Assembly: GCA_963662175.1 (NCBI GenBank)
Contig: OY759215.1
Coordinates: 16,667,079-16,731,078 of the forward strand
Reading direction: 5' to 3'
Source: Aradus depressus
Lineage: Eukaryota > Arthropoda > Insecta > Hemiptera > Aradidae
Length of the DNA: 64,000 bases
A model generated the notes under the pieces. That model saw only the letters and a list, made by a program, of their open reading frames with translations, did no database searches and was not told where the DNA came from. Positions within the stretch are counted from its first letter, which is position 1. Each line of letters starts with the position of its first letter. Position numbers and translations under genes: made by a program. This document shows, piece by piece, positions 34,201-48,395 of this stretch.

Positions 34201-37200
34201 GGTTGTGGATTGTTTAATCTTCTCTTCATGTGGGCTTCAACCAAACCTTCTCCCAGTTCTTTCAAAAAGTTTGTTCTCTAATTTCATCCCATTGTGCCGA
34301 AAAATGACGTATGAATTTATGCCAATTGCATCCTAACATCCCATAAAATTACCTCATACACCACAACGTGGGGTCGCCCGTGACCCAAAGGCACTGTAAA
34401 TGTTTCCTAAGAGAGGGCTGAAAGCAGACTGACACTCTGTTGTGATCATCTTGTCAGGACGGGAAGGCACAAGATCGGACATGTCTAACTGCAGGAGTGT
34501 AATGGAAGTAAACAATATTTTCAGAACTCCAGGGTCAGGGGGTTGTGATTCCAGGGTTAATTTAGTATAACTTTGTACATCACAGTTCTATATTTGTTGC
34601 TTGTTACGGTTACCACTTGTTACTAACTTCAGAATGACAAAAAACAGCTAAAAATGACAGCCAAAGATTGTTATCAGATTTATTTATGTTTATTTAAAAA
34701 TTTGTTTATTTATTTATCTAATTATTTATTTTTCAATTTATTTATAAAATCCTCATTCATACAATGTGTAGATTCTATAACCCCACAGCCTTGACTCAGA
34801 GATGAGTTGCGACAATGATGATTTTAGTAAGTCATTCCACAACTAAGCACTGGAATTGGATCAAATAAACACTGGAAGTAAGTAGGTTCTTTACGTCCTA
34901 CTTACTAACTATCCTACTGTACATTGTACACGTCCATAAAACAACTAACTGACACACTCTCAACTTTTCTTATCTCCGGCATGTATAAAATTTCTGAAGT
35001 GTAGAACATTCAATTAATTCTTATTGGTCAGAATTTAACTGAACTAAAACATTTGTAAGTGATAACTTGATCTAAAACAATCTTTAAGACGAAAAAAAAC
35101 ATCAAGAAAATCATTTTTAAACACAAACAAATGAAAAAGATTATTTGAATACGAATTGTTTTGAATGTAAACAGATGAACATATAAACTCAATAAGTGGT
35201 GTTAGAATATTAATATAATAGGACTTGAACCAAGCTATTCTAGATCAACAATAGATACATGAAATGACCTATTGGCATTTAGTTCATATACGTATATATC
35301 CATCGATAGTTGGATCTTCTATTTCCCTAAAATGTCCAAGACCTACTCTTAAACAATAATTGTTTAAGGAATTATTCCTTTTGTTCAGTACTCTCTTCCT
35401 CTCTCAGTTCTTCCTCCATACCACCTAACAAGAAGCTAACCTCCTGATTTTCTCTGAACCTATTTAGATAGTCTTAAAGGAGTGTCGGCAGTGGCAGGCT
35501 TTTACCATCTATTGTACATTTTATTTTCCCGTCTGCTGATTTGTTAGGATCCAACAAACTAGATAGCTTTCTTTGTAGGTTATTACAGGAAGCTCTCCAA
35601 AACAGTATCCCAGTGAGCGAAGAAGGTGGTTCTCAACACTTCTATGGAGACTACAGAAGAATGTTCTACCAGAGAGGGACCACATCAGTAATAAACTGTA
35701 CCAACAAGGGTCCTCAATCCATTACTTCTATATACAGACATTACCACATTCCTTGGTACGTTCTCTTTCTGCAGGTTAACTGTAAGTTAATAGATAGCAG
35801 GTCCATTTCTATGGCATTTCGTCATCTGGGCATATTATCTTTCGAGGTTTGTCCATAATATTAACGTTAATGTCATGTAAATCCTGTCACTGCCTGCTAT
35901 GAACCTCCCTTGGCTCTGGTGTAATTTCGGAAAACTAGACTCAAGGGGAGGACTTCAATGAACCCCAAATATCGCCGTTTTCCGATGGAAAATGTCTTCG
36001 TGTTTCTTGTTGTTGGGCCACCATGTACTAAATTGTAAGTTTCTCTCTCTCTCTCTCTCTCTCTGCTTTACACTGGAGAGAGACGGACAGGCTGATCTAA
36101 AGACAGGGGAAAAGAAAATGTGATGTGATCCAGGAAAAGCTAACACCAAGCGTGGAGCGTAGAGTCCACTGACCGTATTGTATAGGTGTCATGTCAGTGC
36201 AGAGATGGATCAGACCTTTCAGACAAAATTCTCTTTGTATTTCTATGGAGGTGCACCCACTAGGACAATGTCCTGACAGTATAGTACAGTAGCAGCTCGG
36301 TTACTCAACCAGCATCTCTCAAGAAAGTTCAACGCATGACTACACGGGAACAATATTTGTCGTGGAGGAGTACAGACCTGTAGTTGAACATCTTGGTGGG
36401 GGAATGTACTGAAGTTCCTTGACTATAAGGCTATGATGCATTAGTGGGCGTACTACCACCAGACAGGTCTGCAAGGAAACGGTCCCATACTACTATGAAT
36501 TTTTCAGGAGAGCCAATAATCGTGACCAAGGTCAAAATGGTCAATTTTCAGTTTTTAACACCCGCTGTTAGCAGTATCAATTGACGAATGTGAACTAACG
36601 TTGTACGAATCTGGAGTCTATAAACGAGTGCTGTACGTATCTTTGTATACTCTTTATTGTTTGGTATTAATAAAATTATTGTTTAAAACTGGTTTTCTAT
36701 ACTGGTTACTCTCAACTAGGTACCGGGTACAAATGAAGTATTTACCTATCTGTTTTTGAGCCTATTTAAATGTTATTTTACCATCCCTTTTCCCAAAACT
36801 GTGATTTTAAACTCCGATTTTAAAAAAGCGCAACTCTTCAATGGTCAACATAGTTCACACAATAAACTGCACTCAAACAATTAAATCGGATACAGTTTCC
36901 TGGATCGCTTCACAAATAAGGATTTTGGTCATTGTCCAACGAACTAACTAACCTATGCAACCTAACATCAGTAAGATTTTTTTTTTATGTGACACCTATT
37001 CTAAATTGATTAACAATCTAAACTTCCCGCTTTCCATTTTATCTAATGTTATTATATAAAAATCTTTGCATTCTGTGCAATCATGTTAATGAATTAGTTA
37101 CCGCAAAAATATAGTTGGTCGTGGTCAGGATGATAGCCCATTTTAAGATTCAGGAAGAAAAAACTCTTGAATTATCACCAAAAATCTTTTCTTTTTTTTC

Positions 37201-40200
37201 TTGTTATTTTTTGAACACGTCTGAAGTCAGGACCTAGTCTGATGGGTTGTAGTAGGACAGATACTAAGGTGGCCTATATTTTTCGACTTTGGAATGTTTT
37301 CGGTCTCATCCTCTGGGCTTTTCCTATGAAGAAAGAATGCCTGTAAAATGTCACTCTGTTTGAATTTCGGGAAAAGATGCTTCAACAGCGTTGAAGTTTG
37401 ACTATTTGGGAGATCCACGATTCCTCTCCGACCTCCACGATTCCTCTGTGTGCAGTTTTGATTGCGTTTAGCCCATGGCAGGTTTCCTCTCACCTATGAT
37501 CTTGTTTACTTTAACTTGTTTACTTTCCGTCACCACCCCTTCCTCACCATTCACGCATCCGTCTGGAAACCATCCCTTGCTCAGTGTCCCAGTGTCAAGG
37601 TCAGTGTTCACATTATTATTTATCATTATTTATATAATAAAATTATTTAACCTGAATTGTCCTCATAGCTTATAAACTAAGGAGAGGGGCAGATATATTG
37701 TCCCACCGGCGGAACGCCGGCTATTACGCCCCTACAATTTATATTAAGTATGTGATCTGAACTTGATTATTTACTTATTCCCTACACAACTGAGAGGAAT
37801 CCTGCCATTCGGTTGAGAGCACTCAACTTCGTCCGAGAGGAATCGTGATGTGGGGATTATACTGTTCCCCCACTGCTCTTAATTGGAGAGGAATCCAGCG
37901 ACGCCCGACTATTTCACGTAAAATTGAAAAAAAAAAAAACTTTTCGAACTGTTCTTATAGGAAAATCTATTCCCTACCTAACCATTTTGCGATAGAGTCG
38001 ATCGTTTTCTTATTAATACAGAAAGAGTGGCCAACAGTCTGTTTTTTTTTTGTTTTTAAATAAACTTTGGGTCATTGTTTTACATAACTGTTGCAAATTC
38101 TTTAGAAATGCAGAACTGTTTCCTAATAAAAATATTTTTTTATAATATTGAGAACATTTTCCTCTTTTTTTTTTCTCATACAATTGTATTCTTACGTGGC
38201 GCCCCTCTTGGCCAGCCTTCATTGACTCAATTTAAAATGAGAAAAGAATTTAATTCATTTTTGGGGGGTATTTAAGTTAAACCGAAATTAGAAACGAGAA
38301 AGTATGCACGTCATCACAGCTAAAAGGATTGTCGGAATTGAGGCCGGAAGCTTTACTGTTTCTGGAATGACAGATGATTGGTAGTTAAACAGCGGAAAGG
38401 TCCAGAGGCTTGGAACCAGTTCCAACAGCGATCCTCTCCAATTCGGGAAAGATATATGTCGGTCTTTAAATCCTAGGTTGCAACAGGAAGATCTAATCTT
38501 CGCAAATTCTCCTATTTCTTCATCTTAACAACCGTATTAAAATATATCAAATGATTCATTGCTGCTTTGATTACTAGCTGCATTAGTATATGTTAATAAT
38601 AGTCCCCGAGTTTAACGAGTACCTGACATCGTACAGGCCCGGGACCATCTATTAACGTCCCATCCGAAGGAGGGCGTGCTCAAGGTTGTTTTCACCTTCC
38701 TTGGTCGAGTTTCGAACTAGCAATCATGAGCTCAGAGCTACCGGCGCCATCATGTAGAGCAAGTAATAGATGCGTACATATAATTCGGATGTATTTTTGA
38801 TGAAAACTCGAGATAAAAAAAATCCTAAAATATGGTCTTCTAGATATGCTCTTTTTACAAAAGATAATGAATTTTGCTTTGAGTCTCTCTACTTTTGAAA
38901 GTGCTCAGGTAAACGTTTAAAGTCACTGATCCCATGGACGGGCACGTTCCAACAATTATTCTAGTAAATCCTTTCGGGAGCGTTGGGTGCAAATAGTCTA
39001 GAATAGTCAACCAATGCTGACCTTTCTTAGTCTGTTTCACAATTCAGAGAAGTTCGCACAATCGACGGCGGTTTGAAGACCGTTAGGATGATTCTATAGT
39101 TGTAAGGATTAGAATGAAAATTAAGATTGAATTGGGCGTTTGTGAGTCTAAGATTAGTATAGAATAGTTTTTGAAAGTAAGAAATGTCATCTTTGGGATA
39201 AGAATCTTAAGTCTTCAAATCCGACAACAGAAATAAAATAATAAATATTATTGAACTGCTAGGCAGGGGCTTGCCAGAGGGGGGGGGGGAGGGGCGCGTG
39301 CCCCCCCCTCCCCCTGGCCAGAGCAAAAAACCAAGATAAAAATTAAATAAACTTCCTAAATCAGGAATCAGCTGTTACATAAATGTACATGTACAAAACA
39401 AGTCATATTACATTTATTTAAATATACATGAATTCGATCATTTCATTTCCTCGCTCAAAATCGTCATTTATGTTATACTTTATACTCTTAAAGCTGATTT
39501 TACATGCGCAGTAAAAATGCAAAGCGCAGCAGCAGCAAATGCACGCTATTGAATGTGAGTCATTTAATTCTAAAAGCACAGAAACCACAGCGTGCATTTG
39601 CTGCTGCTGCGCTTTGCACGCTGGCTAAAGTCAACTTAAGTATTACAGTCAGTGGTTGCCTCAGGTGGAGCTTCTAGAGGTCCGAGTCTCCCAAATTAAT
39701 AACAAAAAGTCTGCAGCGCTAATCACGGAAACTGCGGGCTGTGCCCCCGGGAGTCTATACCCCCCACCCTCGTAGTCTAACTTTGCCCCCCCCCCCCCCC
39801 CCCCCCCTGCTCAAAATCCTGACTACTCCTCTGCTGCTAGGTATATTTTTTACTGTGCCCGCCAGGAAAAGTCGCTGTTCCGTTGTTCGGCTTTAAGTTT
39901 CATAAGATAGTAAGTATAGTTTAACAAAGTTATAACTGCAATTTAAAAGTAGCAGTAACAGTTGGTAGCAGTATTACTTTTTCAAACAGTTACCCTCTCT
40001 TCCATCCCTTATCGAAATGGGGTACATTCTATCGATCAAGAAAATTAGCGTTAATAGAGTATCATGTAGATAAGATCTGAATGTGAGGATGAAGTTTTGA
40101 AGAAGATCACTGAGGCATTCCTTAAGGATACATTTTAATAAAGTGAAGGTAGCTAAAGTATGGAAGCGGATTCAAATGAAAGTTGTGTATTGCCAAAAAG

Positions 40201-43200
40201 TGGCACAGGAAGTTCACTTTTATTGAGGCCGCCTTCAACCGCAGCTTTTACTTTTCTGTCCTTTTTTATACACTCAATCAAATAAATAAAACTTTTTTTT
40301 TTTTTAAATTAAAATCATAATACTTCAAGAGGTCAAGAGGACAGACTACGACAAGTAGGCATAAACAGAAACTTGTTTCGAAAACAATTTGGGGGAGCCA
40401 CCAGTAGAATCTTGATACTACGAGATAATGTGGTGGCCTCTCAGACAGCACAGTTTTAAAAACAATAATCTTGCGAGCCAGTTTCAATATTTTGTAGGCA
40501 GTTTTACAGTTATATGATTGATTAAATCCCGTATTTTACCATAATCAGAATCATACAGAGTTAATAAATGTAATAATCATTGTGATAATAAATCAGATGT
40601 TACCTGGTTGTGGGGGATCTAGAGCGGTTCTCAGGGCAACCTCTGCAAATGACACACCTGCACTCTCTGGTGGTAGGAAATTATATGTATTAAGATATGA
40701 AGTCTTTGGAGGACAAGGTCTACTTTCCTTGTTAAGTCTCGCAGCAGTAGTACTTTATTTATAAATTTCTATCAACAAGGAATTATACGAGGGTTAGTGG
40801 AAGTTGAACGAGTTTACCAATCCTACGACAGGCTTGCCTTAGTGAGAATTTATTCAAATCTATTGAAATCATCTTTATTTTCAACGTTTATGCGAAAACG
40901 ACTAGACCTTTCGAAAAAAAATTATATTAATATTTAGACGCCAAATCGTCCGAAATTAAAAAAAAAATGTTTGAAGTTTCGGATCTTCTTGATAATGTTT
41001 GTTCTTGTTGGGGAACTTTGTTCCAAGGCCAAGCAAAAAAATTGTCGGTGAATCACCGGCTAGGTACTACTCTAGCACTAACTAATCAATTATGTTTTCA
41101 CTCTCCCGCCAAAGCCAATCGACCATTTGGGCTCAAACTCAATATTTGACTTACATAATGGCTTCTGAATCCTCATACTAAATTTTGTGTCGATACATTT
41201 ATTACATCGGCAGTTATCAAGATATTTGAGTCGATTCCCCCTTCTCTGATCTCCCCCTCCCCTTCAACCGATTTCGAGGAAAAATAATGAGTGCCATCCT
41301 TATGGGGTTTTGAATTTAAATATAAGATTTCATTTTGATACATTCATTACATCGGCAGTTACTGGGATTTTTGTGTTAAGCTCCGCTCACCTTCTGCTTA
41401 TTCCGATGAAAGTTACTAGATGTCGTCCTTAAAGGATTCTGGATACACATATAAAATTTCGTGTCGATACATTTAGCTTATCGGAAGTTATCAATGTTCA
41501 AAGTCCCGTAGATTTCCTCTAATAATGCCATCTTTGCCAAGTGTCCTGTCCATCTTAATCTGCCAAGCCTTTACTATGTCCAGTTCTTGTGACAAAGCAT
41601 ATAGTTCTTCTCCTCCACTCCTGACCCTCGTCGACACTTCTATAGATGCAACGTAGGATCTTCCCTTCGTGAATCAGGAATGCTTGTTCGTCGGTCTTTG
41701 TTATTGTCCATGTTTCAGAACCGTGGTCTACACTGGACGAATCAAGGTTTCGTAGAGTTCCAGTTTTGTTGTTGGACTTGGTGATCCTGATTCTTATTTC
41801 ATTTGAGAGGCTATTATCCACATTAACCTGACACTTTAGCTAAGTGAACTCATCAACTCACTTTTCCGAAGAAATATATTATTAATTTAAAATAATGATT
41901 GTTTAAGTTGAATAAAGAGTTACTCACTAGCTTGGATTATTTAATAATCATAAGTAGACTCAGAAGTAGGGAAGTTTGTAACCGAGTTTTTTAAAGAACC
42001 ATCACGAACTAGCCAGGTTATATTTTCAAGATATAAATCCCAAGAAATATTCATAAACATTTGAACGAATAGTGTCAGACAGGATAAAGATGTGTCAAAG
42101 CCATAAAAACGTTAGTATTACCAGCAGAAGGCGTGTTCTAAGTGCGACATAGGATCAGTCGACCCGGCACTTAGTTGGGGACTGACCATGACCAAGAGCG
42201 AGAACTGGGGCAGATCCCAGCAACTGTCGACCCTGAAAGACCCCAGTCCTTAGACAACGGGTTGGTTTTCTAGAGGCTGAGTGGCCGAACGGATGAGGGA
42301 CTGGGTATGGAGAAATTACTTAATCAGAAATTAGATTCCGATTATAATATTATAAAAATAATGATTGTGGAGCTAACATTCAAATAGTGTTTTGTCACAA
42401 TAATTTAATTTTACAGTATCTGAAAGAAAAACCTTATAATTTCTATTTGCTTTGTGAGAGAAGTATAATTTTTTTTTTTTCACATATTTCTAAAGTATCA
42501 AGAAAGCAGCCATGGAGAGAAATAACCGCAGGCAGACAGTCGTTGATGATCCTGTCGAAGAGGATTCCAAGGTGTTGGAGGATGGGAACCTGAACCTCAA
42601 AAGGAACGAGCTTAGACAACTAAAAGGAGTTGTCACAGGACACCGCCCGTTCATTAGACACCTACACACTGCGGAAGTCAAGGACAGTCCTATCTGTGAC
42701 AGATGCGGAGAAGAAGACGAGATGGCGGCTCACTTTCTGGGTATATGCTCGAACGAGATTCCATATTTTCGGTAAAGATGTGATCATAGAAGATTGCACC
42801 ATGGGGGCATTCTCAGAACTGGGAGACTGGGTCCTTCATGAAAGACTTGGTATTGGTAATGTAAACGACTAGATAACAAGGTAAGGTAGAAGCCCAGCGC
42901 TTCTAGGGAAGTGATAAAAACATTTTAGACTTAGGTCTCTAGGTGCAAAGCACCAGCCCACCAATATATAGATTAGGTTAGGTTTAATGACTGATGCCCG
43001 GGCTTTAACTACGAGGTCATATCGCCTACTACCAGAGCGCTCTTTCGTCACTCTGGTGGACATGAGCCCGACTCTAAATTTTGAGAGTTCTAAATTTTGC
43101 CTACCCTAAATTGTTATTAACCTAGGTTAGGGGTCTTCTCGACGAGTACCTGACATCATACAGGCTCGGGACCATCGCTTAACGTCCCATCCGAAGAACG

Positions 43201-46200
43201 GCGTGCTCAAGGTTTTTTCACCTCTCAGATAAAAAAAACTTAAGTTTCGAACCCGGATCTTGAGCTCAGAAGACAAGCACGCATACCACTGAGCTACCGG
43301 CGCCCTCATATATATATTCTATAAATATAAATAATCATGAATACAGTGTGAAAAATGTGGAAGAAACATAAAAATTTGAACAAAACACGTTCCGAATGAA
43401 ATTAGTGGACAGGTCATTGGTCGATTGGAACAAACTTGTTCTGAAGGGAAATTTATTAAATAAATTATTGAACATTTTACACACCTTATATTTTGAAACT
43501 CATTAAACTGAAACTCTGTAACAAAGTAGCATGGGGACATAACGTGTAGCTGACACCAAAATACTTATAAGAGTAGAGACGCATTCATTGCGCATTCGCC
43601 AGTTCACAGCTGATGTACTTACTATTTGTCAGATAGACAAAGTACTTTCTGAATGGTATTCAATTTTGGACAATACACTTTTTGATCTTAAATACATTAT
43701 TGTATTATATTTTTAAATGGCAAAAAAACACATTTCTAATGGGAATATTGCTCAGATTTCATGTATTTAACTAAGAAGAATACAGTGGGACCAATAACTC
43801 AACTACGACATTTTTGTGACAGTACAATCTGAAATGTTTACTGGGATAGGATTTCTAAGTTGATTCGTTAAAGATAACGAAGAACTTTCATCTTCGTTAA
43901 AAAGAATAAAAAAGTCTTTTGTGCGACTCTGTTGAACACAGTAGCCATATCAACAGAAAATACGAATGAACTATCCCTCCCTTTGTAACTATAAGGGAGG
44001 ACTGGGTGGAAGGATGAGATTGGAGTGGTGGGAGCCGTTACGGATACGAGGTGTCAACTGGGTCGGAACGAGAGGACCTTGACAGGGAGCCGGCTAACGG
44101 GATCACCAGACACGGGAGAGACCCATCATGTCCTCTGAGTCACTCCTAGCATCTTGAGGGAAAAGGGAAAAATTAGGAAAAGCAAAGAATAATCCCTAAA
44201 ACCCAAGAAAATTTGAAAATAAAGAGTATTTGGAAGCTAGATTAAAAAAAAATCCCTTTTTAATTCTCATCATTTTTTGAGGACTGAGCATAGAGATACG
44301 TAGTAATATGAGTCAGTGACGGACAAACAAGGCTATTTCTGAGTAGCTGTTACCTATGGTTACTGCAAATATTTTGGAGGGCAAACTAAAACATATATTG
44401 TTCAAAAGTATTTGTTATATTATATCTGTGGTCGGGTTCGAAGACTTAAATACCTACTTATCTCCCTACGTATGCTCTTGAGATAATATTTTTTTATACA
44501 AACTTTTATTCTAGTTATGAGGAGCACCTTATTATCTGTTTCATTTTACTTTGTTTCTCTCAGGTGTGTTTACGTTAGCTTCCTCTCTAGTTTTATATTT
44601 ATATTAATAACCCTAATCTAAATTTATATTTATAAATAAATCTATATTTATAATAATAATCCTAATTGCCATGGTGGCCGTGCGGGCTAGAGCATTGGGC
44701 TTTGGTCGCTTGGTCTTACCATGGTTTGCGGGTTCGAATCCCGTCCGGGAGTGAGTTTTATTTCGTAGATAGGAGTCGTAAATAACTTGATAACAACACA
44801 TTGACATGGCTAATATGCACCGTACATAAAAACAAAAAAAAAAATCCTAATCAATATTTTTATATTTATTGCTATTGTTCCAATGATTCAACCATTTTAT
44901 TTTATATTTATAAATTTAAGTGTAAAATAGTAAATAGAAATTATGTAACTATAATTGACTTTCTAAGTTGGTTTTATTGTTTTAAGAAATTATGTGAGAA
45001 TATTAAGCTCTCAAATTTCAAAAATTGCTAAAAATATTAATTGTACCTATTGTTTTTGCTACTTATCTAATAAGATAAGTAACAGTAGATACTTATTGTT
45101 TAATAATAGATATATATTATTTTTTAGTAAACATTTTGAAAATACCTAAATAGATAATAAATTACAATTAAATTACAGTTTTTTTTAATGTACTATGAAA
45201 AGTAAAAATGCAATTAAACATGCTGAACAATATTAAGAATAATGATTAGTAAATTGGAGAAAAAAAAAAAATTACATTCACAAACCAATTCGAATGGATT
45301 TAGAAAGCAGTTAGGTCATTCAGTATTCACAACGCAAGGAAGAGTAAAAATAGCAAGTAGTAGGATAACAGTTCTGTTGGCCTTGGTAACAAAACACAGA
45401 AGGAGGAAAGGAAAGCAAATCAGTGAGTGTAGGAGTATAGTAAAGGAAAATAACAGGTAATGACTGAAAGTTTATATACACCCTGATAAGTTATCCTGCT
45501 ATTAAAATCTAAAGTTTTTTAATTCAAGTAGCAGGTCGCTTCTGTTGTAAAAAAGAAAATAGTTGAAAAATAACAGCATACTAATAGCAACCCAGGACTA
45601 ATATGATTCGGTTTACTACCTCCTTGGGCATGAAACCTTTCGTGACTCTTTCTTTATCCTTTAAATGATATGGTTTCAGTTTCAGCACAGTTTCAGCTTT
45701 CAGAGGTTGTATCCTTGACAATTTTTATACATGGCTGTATTTTTGTGAAATAAATCTTATGTTTAGAATTGTGTTTTTAAGATATAATACTAAATTATTT
45801 AAAGTACCTATTATATAATTTCCCTTAAGACATCACATTTCTCAAATTTCAACGCAAAGTAATTATTTTTTTCTTCACCCTATACCCTCATGCTCAAACA
45901 ATGGATGGAACTTCACCTGGTTATTTTTATTTGAAAAAATATGTATTAAACTTCATTGCAAGGGATTGCTTCAAAAAAGAATGTTTGGAAGAAAATAATT
46001 AATAAATTATTTGTTTATTTGCTTATTTGCCCTTCAACAGTGGACAGTATTCTGTTTGTTTATGAACCTTTAAGTCTGCCGCCACTGAGATAGTCCATCA
46101 AAAACCTGTTTCATTAAGACTAATCAAGTTGTCATAAAATATCGGCCATTAAAACTAGACCAAACCTAGTTTATTAGATGGAGGATAAAGGAGGCCTGAT

Positions 46201-48359
46201 AAATATTATATTATTAGAGTCTATATTAACTTTGGCCTGGTTTAGATCAACAGAAATTCCAATAATTTTGATCTATCAGGTCAAGACACTGAAAGGAGAG
46301 GGGGGGGGGGGGGGGGAGGCTATGGGGCGTTCTTGGCTTTTAAAATTCTCAAGTTAACACAGTGGGCCAATCCGACAATCTATTCCTTTTTTTAATATTA
46401 TTTATTCACAAATATATAATTTATACAACTGTATAAAAACTATATAGAACAAGCAAATGTACAAAGAGAGAGATAATGACTACCTAGGTCAAAACGTCAA
46501 GTGGGGACGTTCCCTAGTCACTCAGTTACTCTCATTTGTTACTAATCACTGTCACTGCTGCTGCTAAGGAGGTCTCTAGGCGGTTAAGCCGTCGTTGGGG
46601 GAGTATGACAGAATGGAGTGGATCAATCTATTCAAAGAGATGATAATTATTTAAAAGATACTAGTAAAGTTGTTTTAAACTGAAATACATTTTTAGGGTT
46701 AAGTTGAATTTATTCACTAATCCCACATCTCAATTATAGATTAGTGCAAATAGAGCCGGACAGTTCCTCAGGGAATCGAGGAGATGGCCGGTTATTCTTT
46801 AAGAAATAGAAAATAACTTGAAGAAATCAACAATGAACTGTTATTTTGAAGCTGGAAAAGAGCCGCAATCTGTCGAGAACTCATTCTTTGTGCCCAGCTT
46901 GGGAGTACACAAGGTTAGACCTAAGAAACTACAATTTTCTGGGTGACAAGCATATAACTCGTCACTATAGACCACAGCAGATACTAAAAACAAAAATGGA
47001 AGTTACAGTCTGCTCCGGGTCCTGTAGGGCTAATAGTCCAACTAAACTTACTAAATCAAGGGTTGGTGCATTCTTGAAGCGTAAAGAGCGAAATCTTGCT
47101 ACTTCCCCAGTTATACGAAGTATAGGGAAAGTTATGTATTTGGCCAAAAATTTGATGTGGAGTTTTCAACGGAATTTCATGTTTTCCGACCTAAAATATG
47201 TCAAATATAAAAAAAAGTCTGTAAACACGATAACTCCCGATAGAATGAATGTATCGACACGAAATTTTATATATATATCCAGAACCCTCTAACAACATAT
47301 ATTGATTTTCAGCCAAATCGACCAAAGAAAGGGGGATTAGAGGGGAAGCTTAACACAGAAACTCCAATAATAGAGTAAATGTATTGACAACGAAATTTAA
47401 TTTTTTTATATAGAACCAGCAGAATTGGCAGAAGGGAAGGAGAAAGAAGCAAGCATTTTGACCCTGCGCCAGGGAGGCCTGCAGTCGTCCCCGGCGCCCC
47501 AACGAACCACAATTAGCGATCGCCCTACATTTATCCCGAGCTCTCTCGGCCCGCCAAGAAAATTAAGGTGGGCTGGGAGTGACCGCTGATCGTCGCAGAT
47601 GATCGTCGCCTGATGATCGTCGCAGATGATCGTCGCCTGATGATCGTCGCAGATGATCGTCGCCTTCCACAGCATCATATATTTTGTATTTTTAATTATA
47701 TATATATATATTTTTTTTAAATTTGTAAATAAAAACTTTAGGCCTCCCTTTTTCCCCGACCATTCGGCGATGGTGTCGTGGCCTCCACCGGAGGTCGGCC
47801 ACCAAAAAAAAATAAAATAAAAAAAAAAAAATAAAAAAAAAAGAATAAAAAAAAAAAAAGGAAGGAGGGATCAGTGGGGAGCTTAACTCAAAAGCCTTAT
47901 TAACTGCCGATGTAATGAATGTATTGACATAAAATTTCATATTTGAAGTCAAAACCCAATGAGAACATAACTTGTCAAATTTCAGATATCGGCCGAAGTC
48001 AAGGGGTGGAGGTTCAGGGGAGGGGCCTAATTTAAAAACCCTAACATTTTGCCGATGAGTATTTTAGGAGCTCCTATGTAAATCAACAATTATTTGCGCA
48101 AACGGTCGATCCACCGACGACTTTTTAGGGTTTTAGTTTATAGCCCCCCCCCCCCCCCCCCCCCCACTAAGTGCGTCACTGGTCATGTGACACACTCTGC
48201 ATGAGATTCCTAAGTAGAGTGGTTAGTTGTACGTGCCGACTGTTCCAGAGGGGGCACTCTGTTAACGAAATACCGCCTGTTAAAACGGTACACTCAACAG
48301 AAAGTAGATAACGGAATGTTTCATGAAACATACCAAAAATTTACATGAGCTCATCTCTC

Positions 48360-48395
<36 letters not shown>

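Larger units (their letters stand above)
39264..39833. mobile_element. Non-autonomous hAT element with 8-bp TSD
   Basis: CTGCTAGG occurs immediately on both sides (39256-39263 and 39834-39841). The ends read CAGGGGCTTGCCAGAGG and, on the other strand, CAGAGGAGTAGTCAGG, the CAG-GG style of hAT termini. Paralogous DNA at 54148-54155 has one CTGCTAGG and reads straight through (AACTGCTAGGTATAT), an empty site. The 570-bp interior is non-coding and contains a strong hairpin and a 22-C run. Confidence 0.88.

Noticed and set aside
33851..34710. Terminal repeats of the piggyBac element
   Set aside because: The repeats are direct, whereas piggyBac termini are inverted and end in CCC/GGG at TTAA.
35880..36720. 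Solo LTR of a retrotransposon
   Set aside because: AATAAA and a TG-like start are suggestive, but no matching ends, target duplication or primer-binding site could be found.
42270..42312. tRNA-Ser gene
   Set aside because: Only the 5' half (A-box) is present; no anticodon arm or B-box follows.
44668..44760. Functional tRNA-Leu gene
   Set aside because: A- and B-boxes are present, but the acceptor stem does not pair and an unrelated body with an A tail follows; it is a SINE head.
46846..47292. 148-codon plus-strand frame
   Set aside because: Runs through an inverted DR-1 copy and has no domain or splice signals.
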